A DNA stretch of 7,687 nt from positions 1-7,687 of the forward strand of contig JAIOQC010000008.1 in the NCBI GenBank assembly GCA_021413565.1. Direction: 5' to 3'. Shown in pieces: positions 1 through 4,989 of the stretch. The first letter of the stretch is position 1, and the number at the start of each line of letters is the position of its first letter. The stretch comes from Candidatus Nomurabacteria bacterium. Its GTDB lineage: Bacteria > Patescibacteriota > Minisyncoccia > Phycocordibacterales > UBA9973. Position numbers and translations under genes: made by a program. A model generated the notes under the pieces. It was not told the DNA's origin and made no database searches. It saw only the letters and a list, made by a program, of their open reading frames with translations.

Positions 1-45
1 ATTCCTACACGCAAAGTACGCAGGTACTTTGCTCGAGGGCACAAA
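1..45 (+). repeat. tRNA-3'-end-like repeat, copy 1 (cut by window edge)
   Basis: These 45 bases are identical to 157-201, a period of 156 nt. The segment reads like the 3' part of the local tRNA-Lys: the 3' strand of the T-stem (ATTCCTAC), then an inserted hairpin (GCAAAGTAC, loop GCAG, GTACTTTGC at 11-32), then the acceptor 3' strand CGAGGGCACAAA. The tRNA gene itself has CCTAC followed directly by CGAGGGCA, so the hairpin sits exactly between T-stem and acceptor. No 5' tRNA half is visible next to it. The copy starts at the window edge, so the array probably continues to the left. Confidence 0.8.
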
Positions 46-50
46 TAAAA

Positions 51-188
51 AAACCCATAAGGAGTTTTCGGTAGGACCGCGAGTACGCTTATCGAACCTT
101 ACAGGTTCAGTACACCTTTTCCGTTCGTGAGTACACTCACACGGAAAAGGTTTTCGATTCCTACACGCAAAGTACGCAGGTACTTTGC
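51..188. repeat. cluster of consecutive hairpins, non-coding
   Basis: This stretch holds five hairpins with almost no gap between them. They are AAACCC/GGAGTTT (51-67, one bulged A); GCG/CGC (79-88); GAACC/GGTTC (94-108); an 11-bp stem 114-124/141-151 topped by a 6-bp stem 127-132/135-140; and GCAAAGTAC/GTACTTTGC (167-188). An outer pairing of GTAGGA (71-76) with TCCTAC (159-164) would enclose the middle three. Bases 69-102 also resemble the T-arm of the tRNA gene read on the opposite strand, with about 14 nt inserted in the T-loop. I see no convincing coding sequence. It could be a REP-like element, a relic of integration at a tRNA end, or a structured RNA; the sequence does not decide. Confidence 0.6.
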
Positions 189-201
189 TCGAGGGCACAA
201 A
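157..201 (+). repeat. tRNA-3'-end-like repeat, copy 2
   Basis: This is the second exact copy of the 45-nt segment at 1-45. It is preceded by GGTTTTCG, which extends the resemblance to a T-arm (the tRNA has GGTTCGAATCCTAC). It points towards the real tRNA-Lys gene, which lies on the other strand, so the two acceptor 3' ends face each other and share one terminator. It is not a functional tRNA: the 5' half is missing and a 25-nt hairpin-bearing insert separates T-stem and acceptor. Confidence 0.8.
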
Positions 202-243
202 ATCAAAAGCACCCGTACGGGTGCTTTTGATTTTGTGCCCTCG
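190..243. repeat. 54-bp perfect palindrome overlapping the tRNA 3' end
   Basis: The 27 bases 190-216 are the exact reverse complement of 217-243. The outer part is the tRNA acceptor 3' strand plus trailer (CGAGGGCACAAAATC) present once per strand, and the core is the terminator stem. The right-hand arm covers the last 8 bases of tRNA-Lys. The perfection suggests a recent inverted duplication or an active correction process. Confidence 0.9.
199..228 (-). terminator. intrinsic terminator of tRNA-Lys (bidirectional)
   Basis: Read on the minus strand just past the tRNA 3' end there is a GC-rich stem AAAAGCACCC / GGGTGCTTTT with loop GTAC, followed by TTTTGATTTT. This is a textbook Rho-independent terminator. 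Because it is a perfect palindrome (part of the 54-bp palindrome 190-243), it should also stop transcription arriving on the plus strand from the repeat region. Confidence 0.8.
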
Positions 244-308
244 GTAGGAATCGAACCTACGACCATCTCCTTAAAAGGGAGCTGCTCTACCAACTGAGCT
301 ACGAGGGC
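236..308 (-). tRNA. tRNA-Lys (anticodon UUU)
   Basis: This is a complete 73-nt cloverleaf. The 7-bp acceptor GCCCTCG/CGAGGGC is perfect, the D-stem is GCTC/GAGC with loop AGTTGGTA, and the T-arm is GTAGG-TTCGAAT-CCTAC. The anticodon loop is CTTTTAA with U33, anticodon UUU and A37. The anticodon stem GCTCC/GGAGA has a G27-A43 mismatch. The discriminator is A73 and CCA is not encoded (the trailer reads CAAAA), so CCA must be added by the tRNA nucleotidyltransferase. U36-A37 fits a t6A substrate, the modification that needs TsaE (encoded further right). A strong terminator follows directly. Confidence 0.97.
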
Positions 309-394
309 ATATTGTATTTTATCTAAATCATACCTTGTAATTATTTCGGTTGACCCGCTACAACTAATTACTGGTGTATAAGACAGATTACACA

Positions 395-423
395 AAAATA
401 CCATATTCTAAAGACAAAATCAA
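395..423 (-). promoter_or_regulatory. candidate promoter for tRNA-Lys
   Basis: On the minus strand, TTGATT (418-423) and TATTTT (395-400) are separated by 17 nt, with TG one base before the -10 box (TGG-TATTTT). The -35 box is identical to that of the plus-strand RNA promoter nearby. It would start transcription near 388, giving an ~80-nt leader before the tRNA. AT-rich alternatives closer to the tRNA (TAAAAT 7 nt before it) cannot be excluded. Confidence 0.4.
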
Positions 424-463
424 TGTTTTTAAAAGATTTATTAAAGTGATCCCCACCCTATCT

Positions 464-492
464 TTGATTGCCAAACATATTTATTGTATAAT
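464..492 (+). promoter_or_regulatory. strong sigma70-type promoter for the plus-strand RNA
   Basis: The -35 box is TTGATT (464-469) and the -10 box is a perfect TATAAT (487-492), with the optimal 17-nt spacing. The predicted start is near 499. It is the best promoter in the window and faces a region with no substantial ORF, which points to a non-coding transcript. Confidence 0.75.
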
Positions 493-498
493 TTACAC

Positions 499-709
499 AA
501 GTTGTTTTCTTTAAGAATTTTCCATCATGCACCCTATGATAGAGGGTTTATAAAGAATGGGAAAAAATTCTAAATGAATATTTGCACATTATGTGTACGG
601 ACTATTATGATAGAGAGTCCTAAGTTCTTTTAATAAAGCAAAAAGGCCGAGGAGCGAGTTCTGTATTTGCAAAAGCAAATAAGGATTGACTCCTAGGCCT
701 TTTCTTTTT
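499..709 (+). ncRNA. structured RNA of ~210 nt, unknown family
   Basis: The transcript is bounded by a near-consensus promoter (start ~499) and a terminator hairpin ending in TTTTCTTTTT (700-709). Visible structure includes an outer stem 514-521/564-571 (8 bp) with CC 522-523 pairing GG in 559-561, enclosing ACCCT 531-535/AGGGT 543-547. A small hairpin 583-588/592-597 follows, and then GGACT 599-603/AGTCC 616-620. The second and last of these display the same loop sequence, TATGATAGAG (535-544 and 606-615). A competing long-range fold pairs 502-508 with 635-641 and 513-520 with 622-629 (one G-U), giving a rod with a closing stem that recalls 6S RNA in size and outline. I do not recognise the family; it lacks features of tmRNA, SRP RNA and RNase P RNA. 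Only peptides of 8, 6 and 19 codons are encoded. Confidence 0.5.
641..709 (+). terminator. long intrinsic terminator hairpin of the plus-strand RNA
   Basis: The stem has AAAAGGCC 641-648 pairing GGCCTTTT 696-703, AGGAG 650-654 pairing CTCCT 690-694, and an apical TATTTGC 664-670/GCAAATA 675-681 with loop AAAA, followed by a T-tract to 709. At over 60 nt it is much longer than a normal terminator, so the apical part may have its own role. On the minus strand it also ends in T's and would back up the adjacent minus-strand terminator. Confidence 0.8.
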
Positions 710-713
710 GTCC

Positions 714-738
714 AAAAAGAAAATCCGCAATTGCGGAC
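714..738 (-). terminator. intrinsic terminator of the minus-strand gene cluster
   Basis: The palindrome TCCGCAATTGCGGA (724-737) is followed on the minus strand by TTTTCTTTTT (714-723). It lies about 20 nt past the stop codon of the YtxH-like gene and is therefore the natural end of the minus-strand cluster. It is back-to-back with the plus-strand RNA terminator. Confidence 0.8.
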
Positions 739-755
739 TTCCTTTTGAAATATAT

Positions 756-1136
756 TTATTTAGAAACTGATTTCACTTTCTTCACAACTTTTTTGACTGC
801 CTTCTTTCCATCCTTAGAAACTGATTTCCAATGCTTACGAATATCAGCGATAGTCTGCGCCAATTCATCGGCATCAATATCTTTCATCTTTGCATATTTA
901 GCAGAAACTTGATCAATGATACTGTGGTAAACTGGTTCAGTTAAATCTTTTGCTTTCTCAAATTTCTCAATTATCTCCCCTTTCATTTTCACTGACCAAC
1001 CACGAATTATTTTACGATTCTTTTTTCCTTCTGGTCCAAACAATAAATATGCTGCTGCTGACATTGCTGCAACTGTTACCCCTACTGCTACCGCACCTGA
1101 TGCGCCCATTCCTTTTTTACTTGCTGTTTTTTTCAT
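756..1136 (-). CDS. small YtxH-like membrane protein with Lys-rich tail
   Basis: The product is 126 aa with one predicted N-terminal membrane segment (about residues 11-33, Gly/Ala/Val-rich, ending AAAYLLFGPEGKKNRK). An amphipathic charged helix region (about 40-105) and a strongly basic C-terminus (KKAVKKVVKKVKSVSK) follow. The short TM plus the GPEGKK-type junction resembles YtxH/gas-vesicle-like small proteins common in Patescibacteria; the biochemical role is unknown. The pentapeptide KSVSK occurs twice near the end, matching a ~15-nt direct repeat in the DNA. No Shine-Dalgarno sequence and no clear promoter precede the ATG. It lies 55 nt after the DUF948-like gene and is last before the terminator, so it is probably co-transcribed. 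Confidence 0.8.
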   Translation of the reverse strand: MKKTASKKGMGASGAVAVGVTVAAMSAAAYLLFGPEGKKNRKIIRGWSVKMKGEIIEKFEKAKDLTEPVYHSIIDQVSAKYAKMKDIDADELAQTIADIRKHWKSVSKDGKKAVKKVVKKVKSVSK

Positions 1137-1191
1137 ATATATTATTTTTATTATTTCTGATAATTAATTCTAAACTAATACAAAACATATT

Positions 1192-1437
1192 TTACTTCTT
1201 CTTTTTCTTTTTACCAAAGACAAAAGAAAATAAACTACTTTCTATTACTCTCTCTCGAATCTCTGTCATATCAGCCTCGACTGTATCGGCTGCATTCTTT
1301 AAACTTCTAGAGATATCTCGCAAATTTGAAAGAGTGCCGATAATATAATATGAAGCAATAATAATAACTACAGTTACTATTACAACAGAAATTGAGGTAA
1401 TAAAGAAAAAAATATCTGCCTTAATAATTGATTCCAT
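1192..1437 (-). CDS. small DUF948-like membrane protein, poly-Lys C-terminus
   Basis: The product is 81 aa with one N-terminal hydrophobic segment (about residues 8-34, Ile/Val/Phe-rich). An amphipathic helix with regular hydrophobic spacing (LSNLRDISRSLKNAADTVEA, residues 36-55) follows, and the C-terminus has six consecutive lysines. The layout of TM plus coiled-coil-like helix is typical of DUF948/general-stress-type small proteins; the assignment rests on architecture only. The Lys tail may hold the protein to nucleic acid or acidic lipid (inference). It is preceded by an extended -10 box 6 nt before the ATG, so it may be read from its own leaderless mRNA together with the next gene. Confidence 0.75.
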   Translation of the reverse strand: MESIIKADIFFFITSISVVIVTVVIIIASYYIIGTLSNLRDISRSLKNAADTVEADMTEIRERVIESSLFSFVFGKKKKKK

Positions 1438-1443
1438 AATTAT

Positions 1444-1452
1444 ATTATAGCA
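1444..1452 (-). promoter_or_regulatory. extended -10 promoter, leaderless, before the DUF948-like gene
   Basis: On the minus strand TGC-TATAAT is followed by exactly 6 nt and then the ATG, which puts the expected transcription start on or next to the start codon. No good -35 box is seen, as usual for extended -10 promoters. The same nine bases occur at the same distance before polA. Confidence 0.6.
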
Positions 1453-1456
1453 CCAA

Positions 1457-2089
1457 TTATGATAATGAGGTTAGGATGAATTGCTCCAAGCCAACAACAA
1501 AATCACGCTCACCTTTATGTGCTTTGTGATACAAAGAAACCAATTCACCAGAATTACGCTTTAAAATATGGATATTTTGGGATTTTGGATTCGCCAATAT
1601 CATTTGTTTTATTTTCCAAAAAAGCATCCCTGATATCACTTCTGGTTCTGTTCCTTTTTCAATAGCATCCCGATATAGAACCCATGTACCGATTTTGTCA
1701 TGCTTGCCATACGCATCAGCAATTGCAAAAGTATTTACTTTTGGTGTACTTTTCTTTGCAGTTTGTAAATCAAAATGTGTAATTGTAGAGTATTTTGTAT
1801 ATTTTTTTTCTTCAGATACTGTAAGTTTGTCTTCTATGAATACAAAAAGAGTTTGCGAATCATTGAGTTCTTTGAGTATATCAACACTAGAAACAATATC
1901 ACTTTCTGAGATAATACCCTCAATTAAAATAGATGGAATATCACCAAAAAGACTAGCACTACTTGCGTAACCTCTGAGCACCTCTTGTGACACAGAAGTC
2001 AATGGCACAGAGATTATATTCTCAGATGCTAATTTTTTAAGAAAAATATTTCTTTTGTTCCTGTCGAGTCCGACTAAAATATGAATCAT
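1457..2089 (-). CDS. holA: short DNA polymerase III delta-subunit-like protein
   Basis: The product is 210 aa, resembling the clamp-loader delta subunit that opens the beta clamp, but far shorter than the usual ~330 residues. Residues ~1-115 look like the RecA-type domain I (start MIHILVGLDRNKRNIF; LFGDIPSILIEGI corresponds to the delta FGxxxxVxxE strand). Residues ~118-208 look like the helical collar domain (FAIADAYGKHDKIGTWVLYR, then SGMLFWKIKQML). The middle domain II appears absent. I chose the ATG at 2089, which overlaps the upstream stop as ATGA, over the TTG two codons earlier. The overlap implies translational coupling with the methyltransferase-family gene. Short delta homologs of this type are, to my knowledge, usual in Parcubacteria, so this is probably not a truncation. 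Confidence 0.75.
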   Translation of the reverse strand: MIHILVGLDRNKRNIFLKKLASENIISVPLTSVSQEVLRGYASSASLFGDIPSILIEGIISESDIVSSVDILKELNDSQTLFVFIEDKLTVSEEKKYTKYSTITHFDLQTAKKSTPKVNTFAIADAYGKHDKIGTWVLYRDAIEKGTEPEVISGMLFWKIKQMILANPKSQNIHILKRNSGELVSLYHKAHKGERDFVVGLEQFILTSLS

Positions 2090-2580
2090 ACCCAAGTTTT
2101 AACTTTCTTTTTATAATCAAGATATATTTGACCATATCTTTTTTCAAGCAATTCTTCTTCTTTACTAAGATAAAAGAACTTAGATATAATTGATACAACA
2201 ATTAGAAAAACTACGCTCCAAAATGAATTCAATATAAGTGCTAAGCCTAATATCATTATGGTTAAACCAATGTGTGTCGGATTGCGACTGTATTTATATG
2301 GACCATGAGCAAAATCACTAGCTTCTGCCTTTGGTTTCAATTCTTTTTGTAGACCAGCTGAAGTATTTTGTGCCCAATAAATTAAAATAGAACCTAATAA
2401 AATAAAAAATATTCCAATATACTTAGAGAGCATATTATTTAAAATTGGAATATTTACAAAAATATCTAAAATAAAACCCGAAATCACGGCAACCAGAAAA
2501 AGCACATATGAATGAGATAGTACAAAATGAACCTTTCCAGGGTGCACTTTCCCGTGTTCAAAATAGTTTTTTTCTTCCAT
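2086..2580 (-). CDS. isoprenylcysteine/phospholipid methyltransferase-family membrane protein
   Basis: The product is 164 aa with about four membrane segments (roughly 23-41, 53-69, 103-119, 121-135). The family signature is clear: HGPYKYSRNPTHIG (92-105) followed after two TMs by EEELLEKRYGQIYLDYKKKV (141-160). In the ICMT/PEMT superfamily these elements form the S-adenosylmethionine site at the membrane face; the methyl acceptor varies (lipid, isoprenyl-Cys, quinone-like) and cannot be told here. It lacks any extra domain. It begins 35 nt after the stop of the polA remnant and has its own extended -10-like box (TGA-TACGAT) 6 nt before the ATG, plus TATAAT abutting the ATG. The 3' end overlaps the holA-like gene by 4 nt. 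Confidence 0.85.
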   Translation of the reverse strand: MEEKNYFEHGKVHPGKVHFVLSHSYVLFLVAVISGFILDIFVNIPILNNMLSKYIGIFFILLGSILIYWAQNTSAGLQKELKPKAEASDFAHGPYKYSRNPTHIGLTIMILGLALILNSFWSVVFLIVVSIISKFFYLSKEEELLEKRYGQIYLDYKKKVKTWV

Positions 2581-2586
2581 ATTATA

Positions 2587-2595
2587 ATCGTATCA
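2587..2595 (-). promoter_or_regulatory. extended -10-like promoter before the methyltransferase-family gene
   Basis: On the minus strand TGA-TACGAT is followed by six bases (TATAAT) and the ATG. The hexamer matches the consensus at the key first, second, fifth and last positions and has the TGN extension at the same spacing as three other genes here. A second candidate, TATGAT at 2592-2597, overlaps it. Confidence 0.4.
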
Positions 2596-2615
2596 TACTT
2601 ATAATTTTCAGACTA

Positions 2616-2789
2616 TTACAGGTCCCCCCAGGTTTTACCCACATCAAAAGAGACCTCGAGTGGCACTTTTTCCATGCCTTTTAGGAATTCGTCTGGAATA
2701 GCATTGACCATTGCCTCTTTGATAATAACAGATGCTTTGTCAACCAAATCCTCTTTAATTTCATATATTAATTCATCATGAATATGCCC
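2616..2789 (-). pseudogene. polA: DNA polymerase I, detached C-terminal fragment (motif C)
   Basis: Read one frame away from the main polA frame, this segment encodes GHIHDELIYEIKEDL and continues to VPLEVSFDVGKTWGDL, ending in tandem stops TAA TAG. HDE is polymerase motif C, whose Asp (E. coli Pol I D882) is a metal-binding catalytic residue. The final VGKTWGDL matches the usual Pol I C-terminus. No start codon or promoter suits it as a separate gene. It is the end of polA, out of frame and with about 15-20 residues missing at the junction. Confidence 0.85.
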
Positions 2790-4974
2790 TTTTCATGCCA
2801 ATTTTTATAATATCGGCAGTGGCAGTCCCCTGAATCGGAGCATTGGTTGCCATGCGCTCTGCCATTGCTTTGATAAAAGGTAATGGGGATTTAATTCCTG
2901 GGAAATATCTCTTGCGACCAAAAAGAGTTTCAGTGTAGCCGTGTGTTTTTGCAAACTCTTTTATACTTTCTAAATACTTTGCAATAGTGGGAAATTCTGC
3001 AAAATAATTATCATAGAAAATTTGTGCATCTTTACGCTCTCCTCCAAGGTTGGCACGCAATGCTGTGACTCCCATACCATAAAGAATGCCGAAATTGATG
3101 ACTTTCGCTCTGCGACGCATGTCAGGTGTAACATCTTTTTCAGATACATTAAAAACTTTCATAGCAACTGCTGTGTGAATATCTTTGCCAACCTTGAAAG
3201 CATTAATAAAATATGAATCCTGAGATAATAATGCCGCGGCACGAAGTTCAATTTGAGAATAATCAAATCCTGCTAAAACATATCCTTTTTGCGCAACAAA
3301 AGCATTTCTAATCTTCTTACCCTTTTCTGTTTTGATTGGAATATTTTGTAAATTAGGATTGTTGGAAGAGAATCTACCAGTAGATGTTCCAGTTTGTAAA
3401 AATGTCGCACGGAGCCTAGAATCTTTTTCTACTAATGCTGGAATTGTATCAATATAAGTAGAAAGTAATTTCTGTAATTCACGATACCTTAAAATCTCCT
3501 CAATAATAGGATGTAAATCCCGTAATTTTTCAAGCTCACTTTCTTTGGTTGAGCGTGCACCAGATGCACTTTTCTTCATATTGCGAGCAGTTAACCCCAT
3601 TCCATCAAAAAGTACTTCGCCTAATTGTTTGGGAGAATTAACATTGAACTCACGGTTTGCATGCTTGAATATATCTTTCTCTATCTTTGACAATTCAATG
3701 TGATACTCTTTTGACAAAGTCTGCAAATATTTCACATCAACCATAATCCCAACATTTTGCATATCTGAAATTATAGGTATGAGCGGAAGTTCAATCGAAC
3801 GATACACATAATCGAGATTTTCTTTCTTTATGTCAGATTCCAATAAGTCTAACGCTTCTTTTAATGAATTACTTTCTTTGTAATGAATAACATCATCTAA
3901 ACTCGGATTAGTTTGTTCTGAGTTCAGAAGCCAAAAAGCAATCTTTGCCTTAACAAAAAGTTCTTTGTCTCCTTTAGAAAGTGAGTCTTCTGATTGTGTT
4001 TGATTATCTTCGTTATTTGTCTTTATAGAGATACCATCTTTTGAAACTTCTTTTTCTAAAACATCAATGAATCTATTTTGTAAACTCTTGAATTCCAAAG
4101 TACGAAATAACTCCTGCACTTGTGAAATAATGACTGTTTGTCTCCAAGGAGACTCTGGTAGAGTAAAATCAATTGGTGCATCACGACGTATAGTAGCAAG
4201 TGTTTTGGAAAACATTGCTTCATCAACACCCTCTTTGAGTAAATTAAATACTCTATCTGTTACACCTAATGCTTTTATTTTTTCTGGATTTTTATTTATA
4301 TCTTGATACATTTTCTCAAGAGTGCCATATGCAACTACCAATGTAGTTGCTGTTTTTTCACCAATACCTTTAATACCAATAATATTGTCAGATGGGTCAC
4401 CTCGTAAACCTTTGTAATCTGGTAGATATTGAGGCTTGAAACCAAAACGCTCTTCTACTTTCTTTTGTGTATATAAAATTGTGTCATTAATCCCCTTTTT
4501 GAGAGTATAAACAGTAACATGTTCATCCTCTACGAGTTGAAGTGTATCCATATCACCTGAAGCAATGATGATGTCCAGGTCTGACCTGGACTTTAGGATT
4601 TCTGGAATAGTTCCAAGCAAGTCATCCGCCTCAAAACCAGCACACTCATACATGGGTACAGAGAGTGCTGTAAAAAATTCTCTTGAACGAATAATTTGAG
4701 AGATAAGCGAGTCATCAGTTTTGGCACGACCAGCTTTATAATTATCGTATGCTTCATGACGAAAAGTCTTTTTCGGCAAATCATAACAAGCCACAATATA
4801 GTCCGGTGCAAGGTCGGTAATAATCTTAAACAGCATAGTCGCAAGACCATACAAAGCACCCGTAGGCTCACCTTTAGAGTTTACGAACTCTGGTAATGCA
4901 TGGTAGGCACGATGAATAATCGCATGCGTATCAAGCAAAACAAGCTTTTTGTGGGTAGATTTAGAGGATACCAT
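2776..4974 (-). CDS. polA: DNA polymerase I, frameshifted before motif C
   Basis: The product is 732 aa as read. Residues ~10-300 are the 5' nuclease: LLDTHAIIHRAYHAL (13-27), TFRHEAYDNYKAGR (70-83), GFEADDLLG (113-121), ASGDMD (138-143), and the helix-hairpin-helix GIKGIGEKTA (200-209). Residues ~305-385 are a short remnant of the 3'-5' exonuclease region without its Asp/Glu motifs and with an acidic Gln/Ser linker, so no proofreading is expected. Residues ~390-730 are the polymerase: TSTGRFSSNNPNLQNIP (530-546), motif A DYSQIELR (571-578), motif B RRRAKVINFGILYG (620-633, Phe628 in the nucleotide-selecting position), then APIQGTATADIIKIGMKRAYS and a TGA. Motif C lies downstream in another frame. 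As read, the protein lacks a catalytic Asp and should not polymerise, although the nuclease domain is intact. It follows tsaE by 7 nt and has an extended -10 box 6 nt before the ATG. Confidence 0.9.
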   Translation of the reverse strand: MVSSKSTHKKLVLLDTHAIIHRAYHALPEFVNSKGEPTGALYGLATMLFKIITDLAPDYIVACYDLPKKTFRHEAYDNYKAGRAKTDDSLISQIIRSREFFTALSVPMYECAGFEADDLLGTIPEILKSRSDLDIIIASGDMDTLQLVEDEHVTVYTLKKGINDTILYTQKKVEERFGFKPQYLPDYKGLRGDPSDNIIGIKGIGEKTATTLVVAYGTLEKMYQDINKNPEKIKALGVTDRVFNLLKEGVDEAMFSKTLATIRRDAPIDFTLPESPWRQTVIISQVQELFRTLEFKSLQNRFIDVLEKEVSKDGISIKTNNEDNQTQSEDSLSKGDKELFVKAKIAFWLLNSEQTNPSLDDVIHYKESNSLKEALDLLESDIKKENLDYVYRSIELPLIPIISDMQNVGIMVDVKYLQTLSKEYHIELSKIEKDIFKHANREFNVNSPKQLGEVLFDGMGLTARNMKKSASGARSTKESELEKLRDLHPIIEEILRYRELQKLLSTYIDTIPALVEKDSRLRATFLQTGTSTGRFSSNNPNLQNIPIKTEKGKKIRNAFVAQKGYVLAGFDYSQIELRAAALLSQDSYFINAFKVGKDIHTAVAMKVFNVSEKDVTPDMRRRAKVINFGILYGMGVTALRANLGGERKDAQIFYDNYFAEFPTIAKYLESIKEFAKTHGYTETLFGRKRYFPGIKSPLPFIKAMAERMATNAPIQGTATADIIKIGMKRAYS

Positions 4975-4980
4975 TTGCTA

Positions 4981-4989
4981 ATTATAGCA
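4981..4989 (-). promoter_or_regulatory. extended -10 promoter, leaderless, before polA
   Basis: On the minus strand TGC-TATAAT overlaps the last codons and stop of tsaE and lies exactly 6 nt before the polA ATG. It is a full extended -10 element with no recognisable -35. It would let polA be transcribed as a leaderless mRNA in addition to any read-through from tsaE. Confidence 0.55.

Noticed and set aside
1..243. CRISPR array
   Set aside because: Only two exact repeats 156 nt apart with unequal flanks; no short regular spacers and no cas genes nearby.
99..404. Open frame of 101 codons on the minus strand
   Set aside because: It runs straight through tRNA-Lys, its terminator and the repeat module; the peptide is the typical antisense or sense shadow of a tRNA gene.
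529..631. Short plus-strand ORFs in the structured RNA (8, 6 and 19 codons, the last with a CTLC motif and an ATGA overlap with the one before)
   Set aside because: They have no Shine-Dalgarno sequence, are very short, and the region is better explained by paired stems; the shared MIE residues just reflect the repeated loop motif.
499..709. tmRNA, SRP RNA or RNase P RNA
   Set aside because: No tRNA-like ends or tag frame, no GGAA/GCAG SRP loop, and too short and without the conserved core for RNase P.
950..1348. 132-codon plus-strand open frame
   Set aside because: It is antisense to two well-supported minus-strand genes; Leu/Phe-rich composition is what antisense of Lys/Glu-rich coding gives.
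2776..2789. Recoded TGA (alternative genetic code) or simple programmed frameshift in polA
   Set aside because: Reading TGA as an amino acid in the main frame does not produce motif C, since it is in another frame, and TGA correctly ends other genes here. A one-base slip would still leave the palm short by ~15-20 residues.
4593..4896. Open frames overlapping polA on both strands
   Set aside because: polA motifs (GFEADDLLG, ASGDMD) cover this region in the main frame; the others are shadows.
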